From the NCBI GenBank assembly GCA_963702075.1, contig OY969703.1, positions 2,108,001-2,172,000 of the forward strand: a stretch of DNA of 64,000 bases. The letters are read 5' to 3'. This document shows positions 23,813 through 32,819 of the stretch, in pieces (position 1 is the stretch's first letter; each line of letters starts with the position of its first letter). The stretch is from VAYN01 sp963702075. GTDB lineage: Bacteria; Actinomycetota; Thermoleophilia; Solirubrobacterales; 70-9. The position numbers and the translations under genes are program-made. Under the pieces are notes generated by a model, which was not told where the DNA came from, ran no database searches, and saw only the letters and a list, made by a program, of their open reading frames with translations.

Positions 23813-23940
23813 AGCTAATCCTCGTGCCTAGCGCGCATATCCCAGCTCAAGATCTTTCTTAAATTTTTGAATTCCTTTATGCACGTTCGGTCGAGCATCT
23901 GACCTTCTGCGCCTCGTACCGAGACAAGCCACAGTCGGAG

Positions 23941-24927
23941 TTGAAAGACTCTGCCGTCCGTGCCCCAACCCCGACCCCAGTGACTCCGTTGGCACTTATC
24001 TCCACCCCCAGCCTTTTGATCTACATCACCGGGGTCGTATTACTGGCTGGTGTGGGTTTACGTGGTTGGATCCTTCTGCGCCGAGAACAGGCGAAGCAGA
24101 GACGAGAAGTCATAGAACTCCGTCACCGCGAGCGCTTAAACGAGCTGGAGATCCGAGAACGAATGGCTCAATTCGAATCAACCACCGACCAGGCCAACGA
24201 ACGGGGCCTTCGTACGACTCACGGCGGTGATCCCAGCGCCAGAATGGGTGCGGCATCAGAAGCAGGCGCCCTGTTTGAGCTCCCTGATAATGCAGTTGCT
24301 GAGCTGCAGTTGCGACTTGCATTTATGGATATCGGCCTGAACGACGAGGCATCTTTACCCCGCTACCTTCCAATCTCCGTTTACGTTGCGAGCGATAATC
24401 CAGCTGAATTTTACTTTTTACGTGACGCAATTGTTCGTCTACTCGAAGCCTTCGACTTCGAACTAGCAAGCGAGGGTCAGGCAACGAGGGGCTCAATTTT
24501 TCAAAGCCTGACGGCAAAATTAAAGAGCCCGGCTACCAAGGCTGAGTTCAAGCGTCAGGCACAGCTTGCACACCTAGCTATTCAACAGCAGACTCTTGGC
24601 TTAGCGCAGGCAGATATCAATGCCAAACAGGCTAGCGCCGCACTCGAAGTCCATAGAATGCTTGACACTCACGACGACTACGTCATCATCATCGGATCCC
24701 TCGTCGGAGTAACTCATAAAGACAACGAGGGTCGTCGTCGCAGCATGATCGTGGAGCTGACGCCTGACGAGCTGATCGAGTTCCAGCGGGCAGGGCATGC
24801 AATGGATGACGCCGCTGGGGCCTTTCAAAAGCTTGCTGACCTGCGGCCAGAGGAGGTCGGTCAGGATGAGACACCTCCCGGACTTGGGCCCGGCCATCCT
24901 CCGAGCCTCCCGCCGCCCAGTGACTAG
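23941..24927 (+). CDS. Membrane-anchored hypothetical protein in an AT-richer islet
   Basis: A 328-residue protein read from TTG. One membrane segment (residues 22-45, LLIYITGVVLLAGVGLRGWI) is followed by a charged coiled coil (RREQAKQRREVIELRHRER), then a globular domain with AVAELQLRLAFMDIGLNDEA, YLPISVYVASDN and DDYVIIIGSLVGVTH, and a Pro-rich tail. The middle part recalls proteins with an effector-associated domain, but I cannot name it. Codon use and base composition are less GC-rich than the surroundings, suggesting recent transfer. It precedes a toxin-antitoxin pair on the other strand. Confidence 0.65.
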   Translation: MKDSAVRAPTPTPVTPLALISTPSLLIYITGVVLLAGVGLRGWILLRREQAKQRREVIELRHRERLNELEIRERMAQFESTTDQANERGLRTTHGGDPSARMGAASEAGALFELPDNAVAELQLRLAFMDIGLNDEASLPRYLPISVYVASDNPAEFYFLRDAIVRLLEAFDFELASEGQATRGSIFQSLTAKLKSPATKAEFKRQAQLAHLAIQQQTLGLAQADINAKQASAALEVHRMLDTHDDYVIIIGSLVGVTHKDNEGRRRSMIVELTPDELIEFQRAGHAMDDAAGAFQKLADLRPEEVGQDETPPGLGPGHPPSLPPPSD

Positions 24928-24934
24928 ATCCAGT

Positions 24935-25240
24935 TCATGACCGTTCCGGCCGCGCCAGGATGTCGTGACCGCCAACCCGCAGCCAAACGACGTGCGTCTC
25001 GCCCGGCTTCACCTCGGCGCCATAGCGGAACGTCGCGCGGCCATCCCCGGAGTAGGACATCTCCCAAATGTCTCTGGTGCCCTGCACCCGCTTGACGCGA
25101 AGCGAATGCGGCAGGTCCCGGCCGTCTCGCAGTGCATCGACGAACTTCCCGACCGCCTGCCGAAAGGCTTTGTCCTGCTCGCGCGATAGACGAGCAAACT
25201 CGCGAGCGAAGCCCGCGGGCACCTCGAAGGTAGGGCTCAT
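24935..25240 (-). CDS. RelE/ParE-like toxin
   Basis: A 101-residue protein with the RelE-fold pattern: helix FAREFARLSREQDKAFRQAV, then DLPHSLRVKRVQGTRDIWEM, beta strands SYSGDGRATFRYGAEV and the closing VVWLRVGGHDILARPE with its C-terminal His. It is translationally coupled (ATGA overlap) to the upstream 73-residue protein. RelE-type toxins cleave mRNA at the ribosome; ParE-type inhibit gyrase. Which applies here is not clear. Confidence 0.75.
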   Translation of the reverse strand: MSPTFEVPAGFAREFARLSREQDKAFRQAVGKFVDALRDGRDLPHSLRVKRVQGTRDIWEMSYSGDGRATFRYGAEVKPGETHVVWLRVGGHDILARPERS

Positions 25241-25458
25241 CGATCGCTTTGTTGAGAAGACGCTGCGCTGAGACGATCAAGGGCATCGAGGAATTCATCG
25301 CCGCTTAGGGGCCGATCGGCCGTCTCTGCAACGACCTCCTCAACGCTCTCAGGGACGAGGACCAGAGAACCGTCCTGACGTCGCTCCGAAACCTTGTAGC
25401 GGCCGAGCCTATTTCCGGCGGCATCGACTGCCGTGATGTCCACAATCAGCATCTTCAC
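25237..25458 (-). CDS. Putative antitoxin of the RelE-like pair
   Basis: A 73-residue acidic protein. Its start MKMLIVDITAVDAAGNRLGR is followed by an acidic helical tail (LSGDEFLDALDRLSAA) that could wrap the toxin. Its stop overlaps the toxin ATG by 4 nt. It has no clear DNA-binding domain. Assignment rests on size, charge and operon position. Confidence 0.6.
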   Translation of the reverse strand: MKMLIVDITAVDAAGNRLGRYKVSERRQDGSLVLVPESVEEVVAETADRPLSGDEFLDALDRLSAASSQQSDR

Positions 25459-25630
25459 CCTTTCAGTGTTCCAGGCATGTGACCCAGGGGCAAGGGTTCA
25501 AGCATGTCAAACCTCGGGGATGCTTCTGTCTACATATTTACACGAAGCGTCCAGAGGTAGTTGGTAGCTCCGGCGTCCTACAAACGTCCAAGCGGGGGCG
25601 GGGAATGCTGCTGGCTGCGGGAATTGGTCG

Positions 25631-27058
25631 ATGGGCGGCGCGAAGGAGCTTCTTCTTCCCATGGCCGCCGCCCCTCGAAATCGATTCTTCTGCGCCCTTG
25701 CAGGGACTTTTGCGCTCGTGCTTGCCGCCAGCCTGCTCCTGCTCCCACTCACCTCCTCTACCGCGGCGCCCAAGCACGCGGGGAAGGCGGTCAAGGTCAA
25801 GTGCAAGCGGGTGCGGACCCATCGCGCCCGTCGTCCTTCCCGCGCCTGCGCGAAGGCACGGCAGTCGAAGCCGAAACTGCTGATGGAAACCGAATTCACC
25901 GGCGTGGCCACGACTGCCGATCCGGCGACGGCGTCGAAATCGGTGCCCTCCGGGCTCACCAGCCCGAGCCAGCCGGCAGCGGAAACCCCTACCGAACCGA
26001 CGATCGAAAACCCGCCCCCCGAGATCGAACGCGAACCGGAACTGGAACCCGAGCCTGAACCGGAACCCGAACCCGAACCTGAACCAAGCGAACCGCCAAC
26101 CGAACCCGAACTGCCGGTCGAACCTCCAGCGACCCCCTTCCGCTTCTTCTCCCCGACCTCGTTCTGGAACACCGAACCCGGTGCCGCCGCCGAGCTCGAT
26201 CCGCAGTCGAGCCAGCTCACCGAATCCTTCCTCGGCGAAATCGAAGCGGCGACCGCCGCCGGCAGCGCCCCCTGGATCAACACCACCAACTACAGCGTCC
26301 CGATCGTCCGCGTCCCCGCCGACCAGCCCATCGCAAGGGTCAAGCTCGCCAGCAAATTCTCGGCACCGTACCTCCAGGCAGCCTGGGAAGAAGTGCCGAT
26401 CCCGCCGAACGCCAAGCCTTCGGAAGGGACCGACGGCACCCTCCTGGTCTGGCAGCCGAGCAGCGACAAGCTCTGGGAGTTCTGGCGCGCCAGCCACACC
26501 GAAAGCGGCTGGCAGGCAGCTTGGGGCGGCGCGATCCAGAACGTCTCGAAAGACAACGGCGCCTACGACAGCGAAGCCTGGGCGGGAGCGAAACCGTGGT
26601 GGGGATCCTCAGCCTCCTCGCTTTCGATCGCCGGCGGCCTGATCACCCTCGAAGACCTCGAACGCGGCGCGATCGACCACGCGCTGGCGCTGGCGATCCC
26701 CAACATCAGGGCCGGCGTCTACTCCTCTCCGGCGCAGCGGACCGACGGCGCCTCGAATAGCGCTCTGACGCTGCCCGAGGGCGCGCACCTGCGCCTCGAC
26801 CCCTCGCTCGATCTGGAAAAACTGAAACTGCCGCCGCTGACCCTGATGATCGCCCGCGCCGCCCAGCGCTACGGCATCTTCGTCCGCGACCGCGCCAAGG
26901 TCATCCACTTCTTCGCCGAGGACCCGACGAGCCTGCCGACCAACCCCTACCTCGGCAAAACCGGCTACTTCGAAGGCCAAAGGCCGGGCAAATTACTGGC
27001 GTCCTTCCCCTGGAGCCACCTGCAGCTCCTCCGGATGGACCTGCACTCGACCTCCTGA
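25631..27058 (+). CDS. Secreted protein of the SFWNT family with Glu-Pro repeat linker
   Basis: A 475-residue exported protein (signal/anchor at residues 22-45 if started at 25631; ATG 25661 is an alternative). Residues about 130-165 are an Glu-Pro tandem repeat (EPEPEPEPEP), a likely cell-wall-spanning linker. The C-terminal 310 residues form a conserved domain with FRFFSPTSFWNTEPG, APWINTTNYSVPIVRVPADQ, SEGTDGTLLVWQPSSDKLWE and WWGSSASSLSIAGGLIT. A close paralogue is at 32807-33874. Both flank sulfotransferase and polymer-ligase genes. The domain occurs in actinobacteria without assigned function; a polysaccharide-binding or processing role is inference. Its 3' end overlaps the convergent flippase gene by 66 nt. 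Confidence 0.7.
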   Translation: MGGAKELLLPMAAAPRNRFFCALAGTFALVLAASLLLLPLTSSTAAPKHAGKAVKVKCKRVRTHRARRPSRACAKARQSKPKLLMETEFTGVATTADPATASKSVPSGLTSPSQPAAETPTEPTIENPPPEIEREPELEPEPEPEPEPEPEPSEPPTEPELPVEPPATPFRFFSPTSFWNTEPGAAAELDPQSSQLTESFLGEIEAATAAGSAPWINTTNYSVPIVRVPADQPIARVKLASKFSAPYLQAAWEEVPIPPNAKPSEGTDGTLLVWQPSSDKLWEFWRASHTESGWQAAWGGAIQNVSKDNGAYDSEAWAGAKPWWGSSASSLSIAGGLITLEDLERGAIDHALALAIPNIRAGVYSSPAQRTDGASNSALTLPEGAHLRLDPSLDLEKLKLPPLTLMIARAAQRYGIFVRDRAKVIHFFAEDPTSLPTNPYLGKTGYFEGQRPGKLLASFPWSHLQLLRMDLHSTS

Positions 27059-28600
27059 TCCAACCTCGCCGCCGCGTCCGAAGCGCGCCCGCAGCATCGC
27101 CGTCGCCTCGCGCAACCGCCCCCGGTCGCGCCCGTTGAGGCCGCCGCAAACGAGGAAAGCGGCGGCGTAGGCGAGCGCTCCCGCCGCGAGGCAGAGCGGC
27201 AGGGCGAAGGCGGAAGACAGCACCGCCTCGACCGCGTGGGCGGCGCCGAAACCGGCACCGTAGGCGAGTGGCAGCACCGCCATCTCCCGCAGCGGCCAGG
27301 TCGCCCGCAGCGGCCGGGTCAGGTGCCCGCGCAGGACCCAGCCGGAGAGGACGATGACGACGACGAAGCCGGCCAGCATCGCCACCGCCGGCCCGACCAT
27401 GTGCATGCTCGGGGTCAGGAAGACCAGCAGGGCGATCGCCACCGCCAGCCGCAGGAAGGCGATCAGGCTGGTGATGCCGGGGCGGTCGACCGCCCACAGC
27501 GCCTGCGTCTGGGTAACCGTGACCGAGGCCAGCGCCGGGAAGATCGCCAGCAGCACGAGGGCGGGCACCGCCCGCGCGAAGCCCGGCCCGAACAGCTCAA
27601 GGACCGAGTGGGCGGCGCCGCCGATCGCCGCCGCCAGCATCAGCATCCCGATCACTTCGTAGCGGATCGAGTCGATCATCGCCCGGTCGAAGCCGTGGCC
27701 GTCGCCCTCGCTGTGGCGGCCGACCAGCGTCGGGTACAGCACTTCGCTGATCCGCATGCTCGCCTGCTGCAAGCTGCGCGGGATCACCAGGGCGCGGCTG
27801 TAGGCGCCGACGACGGCGACTGGCGCGACCATCCCGATCGCCCAGACGCCCCCCTGCTGGCTGACTCCCTGCGCCATCTGCCCGGGCGCCGCCTTCAGCC
27901 CGAAGCGCAGGAGGTCGGGTAGCACCCGCAGCCCGGCGCGGAATTCCGCCCGCGTCAGCTTCGTGTGGACGAAGTGGCGGGCGACGACGAGGCGATGGCA
28001 AAGCGCCAGCGCCGAGGAGCCGATCGTCGCCGCGACCAGGCCCCAGACCGTCGGCGAGAACGCCACGACGCCGGCGGCGAGGACGATGAAGCTGAGCGAT
28101 TCGGTCAGCCGCACCCGGTAGAGCGCTCGTCCGGCGACGAACGAGGAAAGGATCGAGTCGAGGTTCCAGCCGATGTTGGTGACAAGCACGTAGCCGGCGA
28201 TCGAGACCAGCGCCGGCGCCAGCAGATCGGGGGCGTCGAGCGGGCCGGGAAAGACGAAGAGGCAGGCGACGGCGTCGATCGCCCCGACCAGCGCGGTGAG
28301 CCCGAACGAGAAGGCGAAGACGGCGGCGAACAGCTGCGTCACCCGCGGGTGGCGGGGCTCGAGTTTGGTGATCTCGCGGATCAGAGCCTGCTGCTCACGC
28401 ACGGTCGAGAGCACCCACATCGCCGCCACCGGCGCCCAGACCAGGGCGTATTCGCCGATCGTGTCGACGCCGTAGAGGCGGGCGGTGACGATCGTCGAGA
28501 CGAAACCGAGGCCGACCGTCGCGCCGAAGCTGAGCGCGCCGAAGAAGAAGCCGGCCTTGTAGCTGCCGCGCTTGCCCTTGCCGGATCCGTTCTGTCCCAT
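26993..28600 (-). CDS. Wzx-type polysaccharide flippase
   Basis: A 535-residue membrane protein with about 12-14 hydrophobic segments, starting GKRGSYKAGFFFGALSFGAT, the usual first helix of MOP-superfamily flippases. Later segments such as GIGSSALALCHRL-like loops and SVTVTQTQALWAVDR fit Wzx. It would flip undecaprenyl-linked repeat units across the membrane. The ATG at 28600 is used; an upstream 78-residue extension is low complexity. It faces the Wzz-like gene divergently and shares the polysaccharide locus. Confidence 0.85.
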   Translation of the reverse strand: MGQNGSGKGKRGSYKAGFFFGALSFGATVGLGFVSTIVTARLYGVDTIGEYALVWAPVAAMWVLSTVREQQALIREITKLEPRHPRVTQLFAAVFAFSFGLTALVGAIDAVACLFVFPGPLDAPDLLAPALVSIAGYVLVTNIGWNLDSILSSFVAGRALYRVRLTESLSFIVLAAGVVAFSPTVWGLVAATIGSSALALCHRLVVARHFVHTKLTRAEFRAGLRVLPDLLRFGLKAAPGQMAQGVSQQGGVWAIGMVAPVAVVGAYSRALVIPRSLQQASMRISEVLYPTLVGRHSEGDGHGFDRAMIDSIRYEVIGMLMLAAAIGGAAHSVLELFGPGFARAVPALVLLAIFPALASVTVTQTQALWAVDRPGITSLIAFLRLAVAIALLVFLTPSMHMVGPAVAMLAGFVVVIVLSGWVLRGHLTRPLRATWPLREMAVLPLAYGAGFGAAHAVEAVLSSAFALPLCLAAGALAYAAAFLVCGGLNGRDRGRLREATAMLRARFGRGGEVGSGGRVQVHPEELQVAPGEGRQ

Positions 28601-28715
28601 CACCCGATCAACGGGCGGCAAGCCCTGAAGCTGTCGCGAGAGCCCGAAAGTAGGGCAAAAGTTGGAGGCGCTGCCGCCCGTTTCACTGGCAGAGGCTCCC
28701 GAGGGGCCCTTCCGC

Positions 28716-29585
28716 ATGAACCCACCAACTGCGCTCGACCCCAGACCACCGCTCAAAGAAGACGGCCCCCTGAACGGCGGCGGCGTCTTCGCGCCTACCA
28801 ACAGCTTTGCCCTGCGGGCGATCTCCTGGAACAAGGGCCTGGTCGCCGCGATCGCCGTCCTCGGCGCCGTGATCGGCCTGGCGATCGGCTTCGCGCGGCC
28901 GGCTACCTACACCGCCTCCGCGACGCTCCAGGTCGGCGAGGTCAACCCGAACTCGCCCGGCTTCCTCGGCTACGTGCAGTCGGCCAGCTCGCTGGCGACC
29001 GCCTTCAGCCGCGCGATCGCCGCCGCTCCGGTACTCACCGAGGTGGAAAGGAAGCTGGGCGTGCCGGCGACCAGCGCCGTCTCCCGCCTCTCCTCGGAGC
29101 CGATCCCGCTCGCCCCCGCCTTCCGCGTGATCGCCACCGGCGACAGCGAAGCGGCGGCGATGAACCTCGCCAACGCCGCCTCCGGCGCCGTCGTCGCCTA
29201 CGAGAGCAAGGCCAACAGCGCCAACCCGCAGGCGAAGGCGCTGCTCACCGGCTACCGCAACGCCACCGCCTCCCTGCGCCACGCCGAAGCGCAGGTCGAA
29301 AGCCTCTCAGGCAGCGGGGACGAAAACGCCCTGGTCGATGCCGAAGCGCAGCGCAACGCGGCGAAAGTGAAGCTGCAGGGGATCGAAAGCGCCTACGTCG
29401 CGGCGATCACCAGCCAGGCGCCGCGGGAAGGGCTCGTCACGGTCCTCGCCGGCGCTACCAGCGCCGAAAGCGACCGCAAGTCGAAGGTCGAGCTCTACGG
29501 CTTCCTCGGCCTGCTCGCGGGGATCCTGCTCGGCTGCCTGGCGGCCGTCGGCCGGGAGCATCGCCGCCTCAACCGCCTGGCCTGA
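28716..29585 (+). CDS. Wzz/polysaccharide co-polymerase-like chain-length protein
   Basis: A 289-residue protein with two membrane segments, one after ISWNKGLVAAIAVLGAVIGL (residues 38-58) and one near the C-terminus (YGFLGLLAGILLGCLAAV). The periplasmic-type domain between them starts ATYTASATLQVGEVN, the standard Wzz beta strand, followed by helices. No tyrosine-kinase domain is fused. It would set polymer length with the Wzy protein. Its TGA overlaps the ATG of the next sulfotransferase. ATG 28716 is chosen over TTG 28662. Confidence 0.8.
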   Translation: MNPPTALDPRPPLKEDGPLNGGGVFAPTNSFALRAISWNKGLVAAIAVLGAVIGLAIGFARPATYTASATLQVGEVNPNSPGFLGYVQSASSLATAFSRAIAAAPVLTEVERKLGVPATSAVSRLSSEPIPLAPAFRVIATGDSEAAAMNLANAASGAVVAYESKANSANPQAKALLTGYRNATASLRHAEAQVESLSGSGDENALVDAEAQRNAAKVKLQGIESAYVAAITSQAPREGLVTVLAGATSAESDRKSKVELYGFLGLLAGILLGCLAAVGREHRRLNRLA

Positions 29586-30448
29586 TGGCCCTGCCGACGT
29601 TTTTCGTCATCGGCGCGGCAAAGGCCGGCACCACCAGCCTGCACTTCTACCTCGACCAGCATCCCGAGATCGGGATGTCGACAGTGAAGGAGCCGCACTT
29701 CTTCGCCGGCCCCGAGAACGGCATCCCCTTCCCGCCGGAACGGGTTGCCGACCTCGCCACCTACGAAGCGCTTTTCGACCCGGGCTTTCGCGTTCGCGGC
29801 GAGGCCTCGCCCAGCTACACGAACGCGCCGCGGCGCGAAGGCGTACCGGAGCGGATCAAGGAGCTGGTGCCCGAGGCGAAGCTGATCTACCTCGTCCGCG
29901 ACCCGGTCGAGCGCACCCTTTCCCACTACCAGCACTCGATGGCCTCGGGCAAGGAGCGGCGGCCGCTGGAGGAGGCGATCGCCGGCCTCGGCGACCCCTA
30001 CTGCTACCTCGCCTCCCACAGCCTCTACGGGCGCCAGCTCGAGCTCTACCTCGAGCACTTCCCGGCCGAGGACGTGCTGGTGGTCGATCAGGCGCAGCTG
30101 CTCGCCGATCGCCAGGCGATGCTGCGCGGGGCCTTCTCGTTCCTCGACGTCGACCCCGATTTCGAGTCCGAGCGCTTCGAGCAGGAACTGTGGCGGACGA
30201 GCGAGCGCCGGGTCTCTCCCCCCGGCCACCACGGTTTCATCGCCGGCGCGATCGCCCCTCGGACCCGCTGGATTCCGGCCGGCGCCCGCAGCGGTTTGCG
30301 GCGCGCCTGGGAACGGTCCTTCTGGCGAGAGCTGGAGAAGCCAGAGTTGACGCCGCAGCAGCGGGAGCGGCTGCAGGAGTTCTTCGCGCCCGACGTGGAA
30401 CGGTTGCGTGCCCTGAGCGGGGAGCGCTTCGCGAACTGGAGCCTGTGA
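29585..30448 (+). CDS. Sulfotransferase, polysaccharide-locus copy A
   Basis: A 287-residue sulfotransferase of the heparan N-deacetylase/N-sulfotransferase-like (Sulfotransfer_1) type. The PAPS 5' loop is FFVIGAAKAGTTSLHFYLDQ, and the 3' site is LIYLVRDPVERTLSHYQHSM. It aligns along its full length with the gene at 31962-32819 (both start MALPTFFVIGA and contain KEP-x-FF-x-GPENGI). Its stop overlaps the next ATG, so four genes are in tight coupling. It probably sulfates the polymer repeat unit. Confidence 0.93.
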   Translation: MALPTFFVIGAAKAGTTSLHFYLDQHPEIGMSTVKEPHFFAGPENGIPFPPERVADLATYEALFDPGFRVRGEASPSYTNAPRREGVPERIKELVPEAKLIYLVRDPVERTLSHYQHSMASGKERRPLEEAIAGLGDPYCYLASHSLYGRQLELYLEHFPAEDVLVVDQAQLLADRQAMLRGAFSFLDVDPDFESERFEQELWRTSERRVSPPGHHGFIAGAIAPRTRWIPAGARSGLRRAWERSFWRELEKPELTPQQRERLQEFFAPDVERLRALSGERFANWSL

Positions 30449-31962
30449 TGGCGGCGGCGCGACCGACCTGGCGGCCGCCGACCATCCTCTGGGTGCTGCT
30501 CGGCCTGGCGGCGCTTGCCGTCATCCACAAGCTGCAGCCGGGCAAGCTCGAAGGCCACTGGATGCTGGTGACGCCGGTGGCGGTCCTCGCCGGGGTGCTG
30601 GCGATGCGCCGACTCTGGGAGCTGCCGCCGGCGGTGACGCTCTGCATCGCCGTCGGGCTGACGGCCTTCTCCGGCGGCTGGTCGCAGATGGGGCTCGGCA
30701 ACCTGCCGCTGAACCGGCTCTTCGTCCTCGCCGCGCTCCTCCAGGTCCTGCTGCGCTCGCCGGGCTCGGCGAGCGTGCCGCCGATCCGCCTGCGGGGAGT
30801 CCACCTGCTGCTGGGAGCGACGCTGCTCTACGCGATCGCCTCGGCCGCGGTCGCCGGAACGGTGGGAGAAGAACGCGAGTACCTGCTGCTGATCGACGTC
30901 TTCGGCCTGACCCCGTTCCTGCTCTTCCTCGTCGCCCCGGTCGTCTTCGCCGGCGAGCGCGAACGCGACTGGCTGCTGGCGACCCTGGTCGGGCTCGGCG
31001 CCTACCTCGGGCTGACCGCGATCTTCGAGACCCTCGGCCCCCACGCCCTCGTCTTCCCCACCTACATCCGCCACCTCAGCTTCGAAGGGTTCGCCGAAGC
31101 GGCCTCCGAAGCGAAGGCGGGCGGTCCCTTCCAGAGCCCGACCGCCGACGGCTTCGCCTGCTTCGCCTGCGCCGCCGCGGCGACGATCGCCCTGCAGCGC
31201 TGGCAGCGGCGGCGGGCGAGGCAGCTGGCGGGCGCGACCGCCCTCGTCTGCCTCTTCGGCTGCCTGCTGACGCTCGAGCGCGGGGTCTGGATCGCGACGG
31301 CCGCTGCGGTGCTTGTGGTCGCCCTGGCAACGCAAACGGGGCGGCGCTGGCTGCTGCCAGGGGCGGCGATCGCCGTGGTCGTGGTCGGCGGCGCCCTGAC
31401 GCTCTCGCCCCAGCTCCAGGAACGGGTCTCCCAGCGCGCCACCTACCAGCAGAGCCTCTGGGACCGCAAGAACCAGACCGCCGCCGGTATCCGGATGGTG
31501 CAAGCGCGGCCGCTCTTCGGCTTCGGCTTCGGCCGCTACGCCGAGGAAAGCGTCGACTACTTCCGCCAGCCGGCCGACTACCCGATGAGCGGCTACTACC
31601 ACGGGGTGACGATCGGGCTTCCCGACGAAATCCTCCCGATCCACAACACCTACCTCTCCTACGCGGTCGAGCTGGGCTTGGTCGGGCTGGTGCTCTGGCT
31701 CGCCTCGCTGGCGTGGGCGGTCGGCGAGGCGGTACTGGCGCCGGGGCCGGCCTCGCTTCGCCCCTGGAAGCTGGGGCTGCTGGCGGTCGCCGTCTTCTTC
31801 CTCGTCGTCAGCTTCGTCGACCCGCACACGGCGCCGTTCCCGATGGTGGTGCTGTTCGTCTGGGCCGGGCTCGCCCGCGGTGTAGCTCCCGATGCCCTGC
31901 CCGCCCGCGCGGCCGTCCCCGCCTGGCCACCGTACGCCGCCCCCGCTCCCGGGGGCGCCTGA
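30448..31962 (+). CDS. O-antigen ligase/Wzy-type polymerase
   Basis: A 504-residue membrane protein with about 12 helices and one large loop near residues 330-400. The loop region contains AGIRMVQARPLFGFGFGRYA and PIHNTYLSYAVELGLVGLVL, the Wzy_C/O-antigen ligase signature with its conserved His. It would polymerise or ligate lipid-linked repeat units on the outer face of the membrane. It lies between two paralogous sulfotransferase genes with 1-nt stop/start overlaps on both sides. Confidence 0.9.
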   Translation: MAAARPTWRPPTILWVLLGLAALAVIHKLQPGKLEGHWMLVTPVAVLAGVLAMRRLWELPPAVTLCIAVGLTAFSGGWSQMGLGNLPLNRLFVLAALLQVLLRSPGSASVPPIRLRGVHLLLGATLLYAIASAAVAGTVGEEREYLLLIDVFGLTPFLLFLVAPVVFAGERERDWLLATLVGLGAYLGLTAIFETLGPHALVFPTYIRHLSFEGFAEAASEAKAGGPFQSPTADGFACFACAAAATIALQRWQRRRARQLAGATALVCLFGCLLTLERGVWIATAAAVLVVALATQTGRRWLLPGAAIAVVVVGGALTLSPQLQERVSQRATYQQSLWDRKNQTAAGIRMVQARPLFGFGFGRYAEESVDYFRQPADYPMSGYYHGVTIGLPDEILPIHNTYLSYAVELGLVGLVLWLASLAWAVGEAVLAPGPASLRPWKLGLLAVAVFFLVVSFVDPHTAPFPMVVLFVWAGLARGVAPDALPARAAVPAWPPYAAPAPGGA

Positions 31963-32819
31963 TGGCGCTTCCCACCTTCTTCGTGATCGGGGCGCCGAAG
32001 GCCGGCACCACCAGCCTCCACACCTACCTCGACGCCCACCCGCAGATCCAGATGTCGGCGGTGAAGGAGCCGCGCTTCTTCGGCGGCCCCGAGAACGGCA
32101 TCGCTTACCCGGCCGACCACGTCGGCTCGCGAGACGCCTACGAAGCGCTCTTCGACCCCGCTTTCGCGGTCCGCGGCGAGTCCTCGACCGACTACGCGAC
32201 CCACCCGCGCCGCACCGGGGTCCCGGCCCGGATCAAGGCGGCGGTGCCCGAGGCGCGATTCGTCTACATGGTCCGCGACCCGGTCGCCCGCACCCTCTCC
32301 CACTACCGGATGACGAGCGCGCTGCTCGGCGAGCGGCGGCCGCTGGAGCTCGCGCTCGGCGACCTCGACCTGATGACCCCCTACGTCTCCCCCAGCCTCT
32401 ACGCAACCCAGCTCGAGCTCTACCTCGAGCACTTCCCGCCCGAGCGGATCCTCGTCGTCGACCAGGCCGACCTGCAGGCCGACCGCGCCGGCACGCTGCG
32501 GCAGATCCACCGCTTCCTCGGCGTCGAGGTGGAAGCCGAGGCGGCGGCCGGCGAGGAGGAGCTGTTGAGCAGCAGCGAGTGGCGGACCTACCCGAGCGGC
32601 TACGCGGAGTTCGTCGCCCGCCACGTCGCCCCCCGCTTCCGCTGGGTGCCGAAGGGCTTTCGACGGGGGGTGCGGAGCAAAATCGAGGGGGCGCTCTGGA
32701 AGCCGGTGATGGCCGAGCTCTCGCCGCCGCTGCGGGAGCGCCTGCAGGAGCGCTACGCGCCCGAGGCGGCGCGGCTGCGCGAGCTGACCGGCAAGGAGTT
32801 CGCGACGTGGTGCGTCTAG
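31962..32819 (+). CDS. Sulfotransferase, polysaccharide-locus copy B
   Basis: A 285-residue paralogue of the gene at 29585-30448. PAPS motifs are FFVIGAPKAGTTSLHTYLDA and FVYMVRDPVARTLSHYRMTS; KEPRFFGGPENGIAYPADHV follows the first. Differences concentrate in the C-terminal third, the acceptor-binding part, suggesting the two enzymes modify different positions. Its 3' end overlaps the start of the following lipoprotein gene by 13 nt. Confidence 0.93.
   Translation: MALPTFFVIGAPKAGTTSLHTYLDAHPQIQMSAVKEPRFFGGPENGIAYPADHVGSRDAYEALFDPAFAVRGESSTDYATHPRRTGVPARIKAAVPEARFVYMVRDPVARTLSHYRMTSALLGERRPLELALGDLDLMTPYVSPSLYATQLELYLEHFPPERILVVDQADLQADRAGTLRQIHRFLGVEVEAEAAAGEEELLSSSEWRTYPSGYAEFVARHVAPRFRWVPKGFRRGVRSKIEGALWKPVMAELSPPLRERLQERYAPEAARLRELTGKEFATWCV

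Noticed and set aside
25480..25530. Possible tRNA (GGTTCAAG-like string)
   Set aside because: No acceptor stem or anticodon arm can be folded around it.
26026..26100. Possible DNA tandem repeat or CRISPR-like array
   Set aside because: The 6-bp periodicity encodes the Glu-Pro linker of the secreted protein; there are no spacers or long direct repeats.
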